NCBI RefSeq assembly: GCF_003062295.1
Contig: NZ_PYCN01000006.1
Span: 1 to 64,000 of the forward strand
Length of the DNA stretch: 64,000 bases
From: Bradyrhizobium algeriense
GTDB taxonomy: Bacteria > Pseudomonadota > Alphaproteobacteria > Rhizobiales > Xanthobacteraceae
Reading direction: 5' to 3'
This document shows positions 34,391-42,751 of the stretch, piece by piece; the stretch's first letter is position 1; each line of letters opens with the position of its first letter. A program made the translations under genes and the position numbers. The notes beneath the pieces were generated by a model, which made no database searches, was not told the DNA's origin, and saw only the letters and a list, made by a program, of their open reading frames with translations.

Positions 34391-35227
34391 ATGCGACTTC
34401 TCAATATCTTCTCCGCCCTTGCCGTCCTGATCGGCCTCGTTCCAACGGCTCACGCCCAGAACTGCACGCCGAAAGTGCCGGCATCGAGCCTGATCGAAGC
34501 CGGTAAATGGCAGATGTCGATCAACCCGACCCTGCCGCCACAGCAATTCATCGACGACAAGGGCGAACTGCAGGGGCTCAATGTCGAATTGGCCCGCGAA
34601 ATCGCCAAACGGATCTGCATCGAGCCGGTGTTCCTGCGGATGGACTTCCCGCCGATGATCCCGGGTCTGCGCTCCGGCCGCTTCGACACCATCAATACCG
34701 GTCTGTTCTGGACCGAGGAGCGCTCGAAGATGCTGTACCTCGTGCCCTACGCGCAGCAGGCGATCAGCATCTATACCGATCCCGCTTCCTCCCTGAAGCT
34801 GGAGAAGTTCGAAGATCTCGCCGGCCGTGTCGTCGGCGTTGAGTCGGCAACCTATACCGAGCGCAAGGCGCGTGAGTTCAGCGCCGCGATGGTGGCGAAA
34901 GGACTCAAGGAAGTCGAGTTGCGCACGTTCACGACCGTCACCGCGACCTCGGCGGCCTTGCGCGCCGGACAGCTCGAAGCGGCGCTCAACATCAACGAGA
35001 CCGCCAACTCGCTCGAACAGCGGGGTATCGCCAAGATCTGGGTCAGGGACATTGCCGGCACCGACATTACCTTCGCCTTCCGCGACAAGCTGCTGGCGCA
35101 GGCGACAGCGGATGCTCTGACGGCCATCCGCACCGACGGTACCTATGACAAACTGTTCGACAAGTTCGGCATGACCAAGCTGAAAGCCACCACTTTCGTC
35201 ATCCGCGGCGACGGTCCCACCAACTGA
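34391..35227 (+). CDS. Amino-acid-type ABC transporter substrate-binding protein
   Basis: 278 residues with a signal peptide (MRLLNIFSALAVLIGLVPTA, cleaved near AHAQ) and the family 3 periplasmic binding fold: LQGLNVELAREIAKRI, FDTINTGLFWTEERS and the hinge LEKFEDLAGRVVGVESATY. It likely delivers substrate to the permease and ATPase on the leftward arm, from which it is separated by the whole rightward operon. This implies a zwitterionic or amide-containing substrate. Confidence 0.93.
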   Translation: MRLLNIFSALAVLIGLVPTAHAQNCTPKVPASSLIEAGKWQMSINPTLPPQQFIDDKGELQGLNVELAREIAKRICIEPVFLRMDFPPMIPGLRSGRFDTINTGLFWTEERSKMLYLVPYAQQAISIYTDPASSLKLEKFEDLAGRVVGVESATYTERKAREFSAAMVAKGLKEVELRTFTTVTATSAALRAGQLEAALNINETANSLEQRGIAKIWVRDIAGTDITFAFRDKLLAQATADALTAIRTDGTYDKLFDKFGMTKLKATTFVIRGDGPTN

Positions 35228-35273
35228 CGGCAAGCGCGGCGGCCATTCGCAAACCGACCCGACGGAGCGCGAC

Positions 35274-36683
35274 ATGACATTCGACACCATCATCCGCGGC
35301 GGCACAGTCGCGACGGCGTCCGACACCTTCGCCTGCGACGTCGGAATATCAGGCGGACGGATTGCAGCACTCGGCCACGACCTCGGCGATGCGGGACAGA
35401 CCATCGATGCTACCGGCCGGCTGGTGCTGCCCGGCGGCATCGATAGCCATGTCCACTTTTCCCAGCCGAGCGGACCGGGCATCGTCATGGCCGATGATTT
35501 CGAAAGCGGCACACGCGCCGCCGCCTTCGGCGGCAACACCACGGTGCTGCCGTTTTGCCTGCAGGAACGCGGACAGAGCCTGCGTCAGGCGGTGCGGGAC
35601 TATCACGCCAAGGCTGACGGCAACTGCTACATCGACGTCAGTTTCCATTTGATCATCTCCGATCCAACCGATCAGGTTCTCGGCCAGGATCTCCCGGCAC
35701 TGATCAAGGATGGCTACACCTCGTTCAAGGTGTTCATGACCTATGAAGACCTGGCGCTGAGCGACCGCCAGATCCTTGAGGTGATGGCAGTCGCCCGTGA
35801 AACCGGTGCGCTGGTCATGGTCCATGCCGAGAATTTCGATGCCATCCGGTTCCTCACGGATCGCCTCGAGCAAGCTGGCCATACCGCACCGCATTTCCAC
35901 GGGGCATCCCGGCCGATTGCCGTCGAACGTGAAGCCACCCACCGCGCCATCGCCCTCGCCGAGTTGATCGACGTCCCGGTGATGATCGTCCACGTCTCCA
36001 ACCGACAGGCGATGGAGGAAATCCGCCGCGCGCAGCAGCGCGGCCTCAAGGTGTTCGGCGAAACCTGCCCGCAATATCTCGTCTTGACCGAGAAGGACAT
36101 GGAAGGGCTCAACATGGAGGGCGCCAAATACGTCTGTAGCCCACCGCCACGCGATGTCCCAAGCCAGGTCGCCTGCTGGGAAGGATTGCAGCAAGGCACC
36201 TTCAGCGTTTTCTCCTCCGATCATTGCGCGTTCCGTTACGACACGACCGGAAAGCTCGCCCCGAAAGGCCGTACCAGTTTTCGTTGGGTGCCGAACGGCA
36301 TTCCCGGCGTCGAGACGCGCCTGCCGATCCTGTTTTCGGAAGGTGTGGTCAAGGGTCGTATCGATCTGAACCGGTTCGTTGCCCTATCGGCGACCAACCA
36401 TGCCAAGACCTACGGCCTCTATCCGCGCAAGGGCACGATAGCAATCGGTTCGGACGCAGACATTGCGATCTGGGATCCGGCGCGTGAGGTTACGATTAGC
36501 CAGGACATCCTGCATCACGGCCCCGATTACACACCCTATGAGGGTTTTCGTGTCACCGGCTGGCCGATGACCACACTGGTACGCGGTGAGGTCGTCGTCG
36601 CGGATGGCACCCTGGTCGGCCGCAAAGGAGCCGGCCAACATCTGGCGCGCGACGCTTCGCTGCTCGCCTCCGCCCGGGACTAA
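35274..36683 (+). CDS. Dihydropyrimidinase/hydantoinase family cyclic amidohydrolase
   Basis: 469 residues, the usual size. Metal ligands are visible in order: DSHVHFSQPS (HxH), the carboxylated Lys region YTSFKVFMTYEDLAL, VMVHAENFDAI, VPVMIVHVSN and SSDHCAF with the Asp. The family opens cyclic amides such as dihydrouracil or hydantoins to N-carbamoyl acids. Residues that set substrate choice cannot be judged by eye. It is the last gene of the rightward arm, 46 bases after the binding-protein gene. A beta-ureidopropionase or carbamoylase is not present, so classical pyrimidine breakdown is not supported. Confidence 0.93.
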   Translation: MTFDTIIRGGTVATASDTFACDVGISGGRIAALGHDLGDAGQTIDATGRLVLPGGIDSHVHFSQPSGPGIVMADDFESGTRAAAFGGNTTVLPFCLQERGQSLRQAVRDYHAKADGNCYIDVSFHLIISDPTDQVLGQDLPALIKDGYTSFKVFMTYEDLALSDRQILEVMAVARETGALVMVHAENFDAIRFLTDRLEQAGHTAPHFHGASRPIAVEREATHRAIALAELIDVPVMIVHVSNRQAMEEIRRAQQRGLKVFGETCPQYLVLTEKDMEGLNMEGAKYVCSPPPRDVPSQVACWEGLQQGTFSVFSSDHCAFRYDTTGKLAPKGRTSFRWVPNGIPGVETRLPILFSEGVVKGRIDLNRFVALSATNHAKTYGLYPRKGTIAIGSDADIAIWDPAREVTISQDILHHGPDYTPYEGFRVTGWPMTTLVRGEVVVADGTLVGRKGAGQHLARDASLLASARD

Positions 36684-36734
36684 CGTGACCCGCAGTTCTC
36701 GTTGGTTGTCGCCAAACTTTCTTTGGTCTCCCGG

Positions 36735-36851
36735 TCAGACGGCACGCTTCAGTGACTCGACCAGATCGGTCTTCTCCCAGGAGAAGCCGCCTTCATTGTC
36801 CGACGTACGGCCGAAATGGCCGTAGGCCGCGGTACGCGCGTAGATCGGAAA
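36735..36851 (-). pseudogene. 3'-terminal fragment of S-adenosylmethionine synthetase (metK)
   Basis: On the minus strand the last 38 codons before a stop at 36735 read [17 protein letters not shown], then [16 protein letters not shown], which is the conserved C-terminus of MetK. Similarity stops near 36851; upstream is unrelated sequence, so only about 117 bases of the gene remain. It lies between the end of the catabolic locus and the galE gene, a likely recombination scar. The open frame reaching 36947 is not a real gene. The rest of 36684-36962 holds nothing else. Confidence 0.8.
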
Positions 36852-36962
36852 CCGACTCGCTGGTGAACAGATAGGACGCGCATCAAATAACCCCCTTTTT
36901 CCGTTCCGACCTCGGCGGTCCTTCGTAATGTGTCTTAAAACCAACACCGTGAGTAAGCCTGA

Positions 36963-37994
36963 TCAGGCCGGAACGCCGAGTTTCAGCTGCCGCTCCCAGC
37001 TCAGTGCGTGCTGCACGATCTGCTCGAGATGGTCGTGACACGATCTCCACCGCAGGATAGACTTCGCCTTTGCGTTGGATGCCACGAGGATAGCCGGATC
37101 GCCGGGCCTGCGTTCGCGCGTCCTCACGTCAAAATCGACGCGGCACACGCGCTTGACGACATCGATCACATCCAGGACCGAGTAGCCGCGGCCATACCCC
37201 ACATTGCAGGTCAGGGACTCTCCCCCGCTTCGCAGATACGTCAGCGCATCGACGTGCGCCTGCGCGAGATCGGTGACGTGCACATAGTCCCGAATGCAGG
37301 ATCCATCCGCGGTTGGATAGTCGTTGCCAAACACGTCCATGCCCTGCCGCCGACCCAGCGCCGCCTGCACCGCGACGTGTATGAGATGAAATGCCTCTCG
37401 CGTGGACTGCCCCGAACGCCCCGCCGGATCGGCCCCTGCGACATTGAAGTAGCGCAGCGCACAATACCTGAGCGAGGTTGCTGCTGCTGCATCCCGTAGC
37501 ATCCATTCGATGGCAAGCTTCGAACGGCCGTATGGGTTGATTGGGAGCGTCGCATTTTCCTCCTCAATCGGGATCGTTCGCGGCTCTCCGTAAACAGCGG
37601 CCGTCGACGAAAATATGAAGTGTAAAACGCCAGCGCGCTCAGCCTGGGAGATCAGCGCATGCGTATTCACGGTATTGTTCAAATAGTATTTTCCGGGATC
37701 ACGAACAGACTCAGCGACCGATATGCTGCCGGCAAAATGCATGATCGTATCGACAGCGTGGTCCTGCAGGATCTTGGCGACCATCGCAGTGTCGCCGCAG
37801 CTTGCACGATAAAAGGGCACGCCTTCCGGGACGGCGGCCTGCAGACCCGTGGATAGATCGTCGATTACGACGGCCCGCTCGCCCGCATCCAGCAGGGCCA
37901 GGACCGCGTGGCTTCCGATGTAGCCGGCTCCGCCGGTGACCAGCACGCTGTTGCCATTCATCAATCGCGTCGTCCGGAAGTCCTGCATCGTCAT
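36963..37994 (-). CDS. galE: UDP-glucose 4-epimerase
   Basis: 343 residues with VTGGAGYIGSHAVLALL (NAD binding), SSTAAVYGEP and PYGRSKLAIEWML (Ser and YxxxK), RYFNVAGADP, GNDYPTADGSCIRDYVHV and GYGRGYSVLDVI, all typical of GalE. It supplies UDP-galactose for the EPS, fitting its place at the edge of the EPS locus. The ATG at 37994 has GGAAGG just upstream; a second ATG two codons later is possible. It could also use UDP-GlcNAc; this is not decided by sequence. Confidence 0.94.
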   Translation of the reverse strand: MTMQDFRTTRLMNGNSVLVTGGAGYIGSHAVLALLDAGERAVVIDDLSTGLQAAVPEGVPFYRASCGDTAMVAKILQDHAVDTIMHFAGSISVAESVRDPGKYYLNNTVNTHALISQAERAGVLHFIFSSTAAVYGEPRTIPIEEENATLPINPYGRSKLAIEWMLRDAAAATSLRYCALRYFNVAGADPAGRSGQSTREAFHLIHVAVQAALGRRQGMDVFGNDYPTADGSCIRDYVHVTDLAQAHVDALTYLRSGGESLTCNVGYGRGYSVLDVIDVVKRVCRVDFDVRTRERRPGDPAILVASNAKAKSILRWRSCHDHLEQIVQHALSWERQLKLGVPA

Positions 37995-38080
37995 TCACCT
38001 TCCATCCGTCTGGTCCTGGCCGCGGCCGAAAAACAGGCGGTCACACGCCCCGCTTCGCCCTTCCTGAGCAAAACTGGTCT

Positions 38081-38275
38081 TCAATCTTCCCAACCAGCAG
38101 GGTCGATGGCGATTTCGCCTGCATCATCGGCGTCAAGGAGCCGATAGACTTTCCAGGTCATCAGAACTTTCTTGCAGTGCTGGCACCTGACCTCGTCGCT
38201 ATCGCCCAGCCTTGGCGGAGGCGCGATAGAGGCAGAGCCGCACGTGTCGCATGCAAAGTCTCTTGCGATCTTCAT
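38081..38275 (-). CDS. Small zinc-ribbon protein (64 aa)
   Basis: From ATG 38275 (AAGAGG five bases upstream) the product has ACDTCGS and RCQHCKK: two CxxC pairs about 20 residues apart, the pattern of a zinc ribbon. No other domain is present. Longer open frames upstream lack a start signal. A nucleic-acid or redox role is possible; I do not recognise the family. It is divergent from the small membrane protein at 38510 and lies 86 bases past galE. Confidence 0.6.
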   Translation of the reverse strand: MKIARDFACDTCGSASIAPPPRLGDSDEVRCQHCKKVLMTWKVYRLLDADDAGEIAIDPAGWED

Positions 38276-38509
38276 TACGACCTCTTCGTTTCCCGGTGGA
38301 ACCGGCAACCGCTCTGCTCCTGCGCCGGATCCCATTCTGTTCCTCGAGCTCTCGAAGGTGGCTTCCTGCCCATTTTTTAGGCGCGACTTATTGATTTGTT
38401 CATGCATCTTGGACACTATTATTTGTCGGATAGAACGCAGCTTATCGATAGAGATCGGGGCGCGTTCCGATTGGATCGCCGACGCGACCGACCGCAAAGG
38501 TAGCTCAGA

Positions 38510-38821
38510 ATGCTCGCGGGCATGTTGTTCATGGCCGCAGGCTTTGCCTGCGGCGTCGTTTTTCGACTCGGCGCTTTTGCAATCGGCGTCGCGGCACTCA
38601 TTGCCGGATACGCACTGCTGCTTGGCTTGGCCAACACCTCCTTGAACGTGCTGGCCATCGAGTTGCTGTTGGCGCTGCTTTTTCTGCAGGTCGGATACGT
38701 GGGAGCCGTCGTCGCACGAATATGTCTCATAAAGCTGAAGGCTCGTTCGCCCGGATTTGCCCGGCTGCATGCGATTCTGCATGTCGCGCGCGCGAGCAAG
38801 ACCGACCATTCCACAAGCTGA
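38510..38821 (+). CDS. Small three-helix membrane protein, possible SyrA/ExoX-like
   Basis: 103 residues with hydrophobic helices at about 2-20, 22-42 and 50-70, then a basic tail. The block AGFACGVVF ... GYALLLG ... LLFLQVGYVGAVVAR aligns with AGIYVGLHF ... AYVVS ... IIAVQAGYFVGLTTR in the protein at 11486, so the two are paralogues. The LQVGY helix recalls the SyrA/ExoX exopolysaccharide-repressor group; this is from motif memory only. It is convergent with the exoF-like gene, 25 bases away. Confidence 0.55.
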   Translation: MLAGMLFMAAGFACGVVFRLGAFAIGVAALIAGYALLLGLANTSLNVLAIELLLALLFLQVGYVGAVVARICLIKLKARSPGFARLHAILHVARASKTDHSTS

Positions 38822-38846
38822 AGCCCGTTTGATTGCATGCTCCGCT

Positions 38847-40202
38847 CTACTGCTCACCCGATTGCGAAACGATGGTGGCGTAGTTCCCCGCGTTGAATGC
38901 CGTTGTCGCGACACCCTTGCGTGAGGCTGACGCTGCAGCACCCGGCGCGCGATTGACCTCGACGCGAACAACGTCGCCAGGTTCCACAAGCGCTCCGTCG
39001 TCAGCCGGGAATGTTGCCATCGCGCCGTCCTTGCGCCGCTGTATCCAGTAAGAAAGCGACTTCCCGCCGCCCTGAGCCGTCCGCGGCGACGTCGCTGTCT
39101 CGGCGACAAGCGTTTCAGACGTATTCATCCGATTGATCAGCTGCTCGATGCTGGCCTTGGCCTCCCGCAGTTCGGACGAGGCTTTCGCCTTGCCGTCCTT
39201 GACCAGATCGGTTGCATCGCGCTCCGTCTTCCGCACTTCCTGCTGAGCCCGCACCAACGCGGTTTGCACATCAAGCATTCCGCTTTGAATATCTGCGGTC
39301 GTGCGCTCCAGCGCGAACTGCCGCGACGTGACTGCAAGCCCCTTATCGACAAGCGCGCCGACGGTATTCAGCTCGCGCTGGGCCAGGGCGACCTGCTTCT
39401 CCTGTGTCGCCAGCTTGCTCTGCAGCGAGACAATCTCCTTCTCATACAGCGATCGCAGTTCCGACAAGGCCGCGAGCTGTGATTGCAGCGCGTCGCGCCG
39501 GGTTATCAGGATCGTTGCCTCCTCTGCCAGGAGACTTCCGATATCCTTCTTGTTAGCGAGCTCGGGCGGGAGAGTGATTTTGTTCTGCTCGGCAAGCTCA
39601 GCTTCGAGCCGAGCGCGGCGGATGTAGGTCCGCCACAGTTCCAGACGTGCAGCTTCGACGTTTCCCGCCGCGTTGATCTGCTCCCGCATCCCGGCTTCGC
39701 TTGGCCGATGCAAGCCGCCGGCTACGCCAACTGCCTGCAAGACGCTCAAGCCGGGACGAAAGCTGAATTCACCGGGGCGCTCCACATCGCCCAGCACGTA
39801 GAACGGGCGATACTGGACTATCTCGACCGCCGCTTCCTGCGCACCCATAAAGCCGGTGCGCTTGTGCAGTTCTGCCGTGATCGCACGAGCGAGTTGGTCG
39901 CTGCTCCGCCCTTCCGCGGCGATTTCGCCGATCATCGGCAAAGAGACGCGACCAGCAGGATTTACGGTGTATTCCGCGCCGAGCGGCGTCCACTCATAGT
40001 ATTCGGCCTTGCCGGCGCGCCATTCGACGACCTTCAGGCGCAGTTTGTCCTGAGGGCCAAGAAGATATTCAGCGCTGAAAGCCGGTGCGGCGAGAAGTTG
40101 AAGCACGCAAAGGGCCGCAAGCGATGCACCGATCCTCTGCGGCGCGACGCGATGGCTCCAGGTCGAAGCCGTAATCCATGTCTCCATCAAGTTACGCGGC
40201 AT
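38847..40202 (-). CDS. Polysaccharide export protein, ExoF/Wza-like with coiled coil
   Basis: 451 residues from ATG 40202 (GAGGA seven bases upstream); an ATG at 40226 would overlap the flippase stop as ATGA. After a signal peptide (ending APAFSAEY) comes the polysaccharide export domain (LLGPQDKLRLKVVEW, VNPAGRVSLPMIGEI) and an SLBB-type repeat (FYVLGDVERPGEFSFRPGL). A long coiled coil (about 190-370) follows, as in rhizobial ExoF/PssN-type proteins. It should form the periplasmic and outer-membrane export path for the EPS, with the Wzx and Wzz components. Confidence 0.92.
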   Translation of the reverse strand: MPRNLMETWITASTWSHRVAPQRIGASLAALCVLQLLAAPAFSAEYLLGPQDKLRLKVVEWRAGKAEYYEWTPLGAEYTVNPAGRVSLPMIGEIAAEGRSSDQLARAITAELHKRTGFMGAQEAAVEIVQYRPFYVLGDVERPGEFSFRPGLSVLQAVGVAGGLHRPSEAGMREQINAAGNVEAARLELWRTYIRRARLEAELAEQNKITLPPELANKKDIGSLLAEEATILITRRDALQSQLAALSELRSLYEKEIVSLQSKLATQEKQVALAQRELNTVGALVDKGLAVTSRQFALERTTADIQSGMLDVQTALVRAQQEVRKTERDATDLVKDGKAKASSELREAKASIEQLINRMNTSETLVAETATSPRTAQGGGKSLSYWIQRRKDGAMATFPADDGALVEPGDVVRVEVNRAPGAAASASRKGVATTAFNAGNYATIVSQSGEQ

Positions 40203-40222
40203 GTGGTGGTCCTCTTCTGATC

Positions 40223-41776
40223 TCATGGCGGCAGCATTCTTTCATTCCGCTTCGTTGCGCTAATGAAAGCTGCAAGACGAGCAGCGATTTCCGCGAGCGC
40301 CGGCGGCAGCGATCGCGTAAGATTAGTCAGGAAAGCTGCATCACCAGGCTCGACCGCGTTCACTACGCGCAGCCCAATTACGTAGACCGCCGCCCCCGCG
40401 GCAATCGCCAACGGTATGCTTGAAGGATGGCCGACAATCCTGATGCAGACGGACGCCGCCGCAGCGCTGGCGAGTGCAACTGCACAGAGCTTCAGCACTG
40501 CAACCACCGGGATGGTGAATCCGAGCCGCTGCACTACGAACCAGCAACCCAGGCCGATCATCAACATCTGTATTGCTACCCGCGCGGAAGCGGCACCCAT
40601 CACGCCGAATTCGGGGATCAGCAGAAAACCAGCGGCCAGCGCACATGCGGCACCACAGAGGGAGCTTACAAATACGAAGTCGCTTCGCTCGAGCGCCTGC
40701 ACCAGGCTGGTGGCGATTGTCGACAACACGCTCAGCGCTGCAACGGAAACAAGGACCATTGCCGCCGGCACAGCGGCGACGAACTTGTCACCAAAGAGAG
40801 CCGGCAGCAGCTCCGGAACAATGGCAGCGGTGCCAAAACATATCGGAAATACGAGTGCCGCCAGAAGCCGGACCGCGGCAGCGAACTGCTCTCTCATGCC
40901 ATCCAGATCGTCGCGCCCGCGTTTCTCGGCAAGCGACGCGAGCACTGCGCTTGTCAGCAACATGGGGCCCTGAACCGCGAGTTGGGTCAGCGCCAGGGCA
41001 ACCGCGAACATCGCCACAGCATCCATTCCCCAGTAGCGTTCGAGGAAGAATAGCTCGATCCGCGACCAGACAATGGCGCTGGTGACATTGGCGCCCCAGC
41101 AGTAGAGGGCAAACGAGGTCACGCGCCGGCTCAGCGTGCGATCGATTGACGCCGGCCCGAACATCGCTGACAGGCACACCACCGAAGGAACCAGCATCCC
41201 CGCAGCGTAACCAGCCAATGCGCCCGTGATCCCGAACAACAGTGAACCGCCGATCACGGCGAAGACCTGAAGCAATAGCGAAACGCCAGCGATGCGCGCC
41301 GCCATTAGAAATTCTTGCCGTCCCCTCAAGCGAGCATAGGTGTAAGTGGTCAACGCCTGGCCGACGACAAGCAGGATCATGAGGACGACCAGCGGCATCG
41401 ATGCGCCCTTCGCCGCACCACCGCTCAGGAACTCTGCAACGGATCGGTGACCATACAGCCACACCATCATGCCGGCGCAGATCGTCGCGATAAGCACCGA
41501 AATCACGAGCCGTCGCGAAAGGTTTCTGTCCAGATCTGCCGCCACGCTGGACTGTCCGCTCCCGTGCAGGAACGGCAGGAACCGTCCAACAGCGGACGAT
41601 AGACCCAGATCGACGAAAGGCGCGGCCATCCAAACAAGCCAGATGACATAGGCGACCGATCCCGTCTCGTTCACGCCAAGTGTACGAGCCACGGCAATGC
41701 TGCTGAGGAAGCTCGCAAGCGCAATTGCACCTCCCGCCAGCGCGCCTAGCATCGAGTTCTTCACGAACCTAGACAT
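40223..41776 (-). CDS. Polysaccharide flippase (Wzx/MATE-like)
   Basis: 517 residues from ATG 41776, with about 12-14 predicted membrane helices and the polysaccharide biosynthesis flippase start MSRFVKNSMLGALAGGAIAL. The longer frame to 41896 overlaps the divergent glycanase promoter and is rejected. It moves lipid-linked repeat units across the inner membrane. It is transcribed leftward with the exoF-like gene but not with the main EPS operon; the glycanase gene lies between. Confidence 0.9.
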   Translation of the reverse strand: MSRFVKNSMLGALAGGAIALASFLSSIAVARTLGVNETGSVAYVIWLVWMAAPFVDLGLSSAVGRFLPFLHGSGQSSVAADLDRNLSRRLVISVLIATICAGMMVWLYGHRSVAEFLSGGAAKGASMPLVVLMILLVVGQALTTYTYARLRGRQEFLMAARIAGVSLLLQVFAVIGGSLLFGITGALAGYAAGMLVPSVVCLSAMFGPASIDRTLSRRVTSFALYCWGANVTSAIVWSRIELFFLERYWGMDAVAMFAVALALTQLAVQGPMLLTSAVLASLAEKRGRDDLDGMREQFAAAVRLLAALVFPICFGTAAIVPELLPALFGDKFVAAVPAAMVLVSVAALSVLSTIATSLVQALERSDFVFVSSLCGAACALAAGFLLIPEFGVMGAASARVAIQMLMIGLGCWFVVQRLGFTIPVVAVLKLCAVALASAAAASVCIRIVGHPSSIPLAIAAGAAVYVIGLRVVNAVEPGDAAFLTNLTRSLPPALAEIAARLAAFISATKRNERMLPP

Positions 41777-41954
41777 GCAGTGCGCCCTTTTGGACTTCCA
41801 GCTTGCATGCCGACGGCCACTGCATAAACGGCCACTGCATAATAGGTCCAGACCTGTGGAGCCCCCGATATTTGCGATGCATGACATCGCCATCAAGCAT
41901 CGCTATGGTTCGTTCGGGTCGGAGGCCTTCCCCTTTAGGGTATGAGGCGTTGAC

Positions 41955-42746
41955 ATGGTTACCCGAGTTCTTTTGCTCCTTCTTGTACTGGCTGGATTTC
42001 CGACGCTCGGGCGCGCCGACACCGGCGACGAACTCAATCTTTCGGATCTCATACAAACCTTCAGCGAGGATTTTGACGCGTTGGACGTGTCCGCGTGGGG
42101 ACCGGGAACGCGCTGGATCGCCCACACGCCGTGGAACGGCGACTTTGGGAGCGCGGCCTTCGCCGATCCGAAGCCGGGCTTTCCATTCACTACGCAGAAC
42201 GGCCAGCTCCGCATCGAAGCCGCCAAAGGCGCGGATGGGAAGTGGCGCGGCGGGCTTCTGGCGTCCGTCGATCGGGATGGCAAAGGCTTTGCGCAGCAGT
42301 TCGGGTACTTTGAAATGCGAGCCAGGTTTCCAGCGGGCAAGGGCCTTTGGCCCGCCTTCTGGCTGATCGGTCTCGATCGATCTACTCATACGTCCGAGGT
42401 CGACGTGGTCGAGCACTACGGCCATATGCCCGCGCGTTACACCGCTTCGGTTCACGTGTGGGATCGCAAGGAGCCGAAAAAGTCGCGCACGACGCACAAG
42501 TTCGTCGCGGTGCCGCCCAACTCCCTCTACGCAGACTTCCACACCTATGGTGTAAAGATCGACGGCGAGTGGACGCGATTCTATTTCGATCGTCGTGAGG
42601 TCGGGAGCGTGCCGACGGCAGCCGAACATCATCAGCCGATGTACATGCTGATCGATCTCGGGCTTGGCGCCGGATGGCCTATCAACGAGGCGCCGAGCCC
42701 GTCCTACATGTATGTCGACTATGTCCGGGCGTGGCAGAAGCGCTGA
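41955..42746 (+). CDS. Secreted glycoside hydrolase family 16 (ExoK-like glycanase)
   Basis: 263 residues with a signal peptide (MVTRVLLLLLVLAGFPTLG, cleaved near GRA) and a GH16 beta-sandwich. The catalytic motif SEVDVVEHYG matches ExDxxE, with both carboxylates present. GYFEMRARFPAGKGLWPAFW is the typical strand before it. Rhizobial GH16 enzymes such as ExoK and ExsH trim EPS length. It is on the opposite strand to its neighbours, divergent from the flippase and only five bases from the convergent glycosyltransferase gene, so it is likely controlled on its own. Confidence 0.93.
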   Translation: MVTRVLLLLLVLAGFPTLGRADTGDELNLSDLIQTFSEDFDALDVSAWGPGTRWIAHTPWNGDFGSAAFADPKPGFPFTTQNGQLRIEAAKGADGKWRGGLLASVDRDGKGFAQQFGYFEMRARFPAGKGLWPAFWLIGLDRSTHTSEVDVVEHYGHMPARYTASVHVWDRKEPKKSRTTHKFVAVPPNSLYADFHTYGVKIDGEWTRFYFDRREVGSVPTAAEHHQPMYMLIDLGLGAGWPINEAPSPSYMYVDYVRAWQKR

Positions 42747-42751
42747 GGCAG

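Noticed and set aside
36852..36947. N-terminal part of the open frame that contains the metK fragment
   Set aside because: Similarity to MetK ends near 36851 and what lies upstream looks like random translation, so this is a pseudogene remnant and not a small gene.
38276..39109. Long upstream extension of the zinc-ribbon frame
   Set aside because: The sequence is Gln/Arg/Ser-rich and covers the genes at 38510 and 38847 on other frames; only the last 64 codons have a ribosome binding site and domain.
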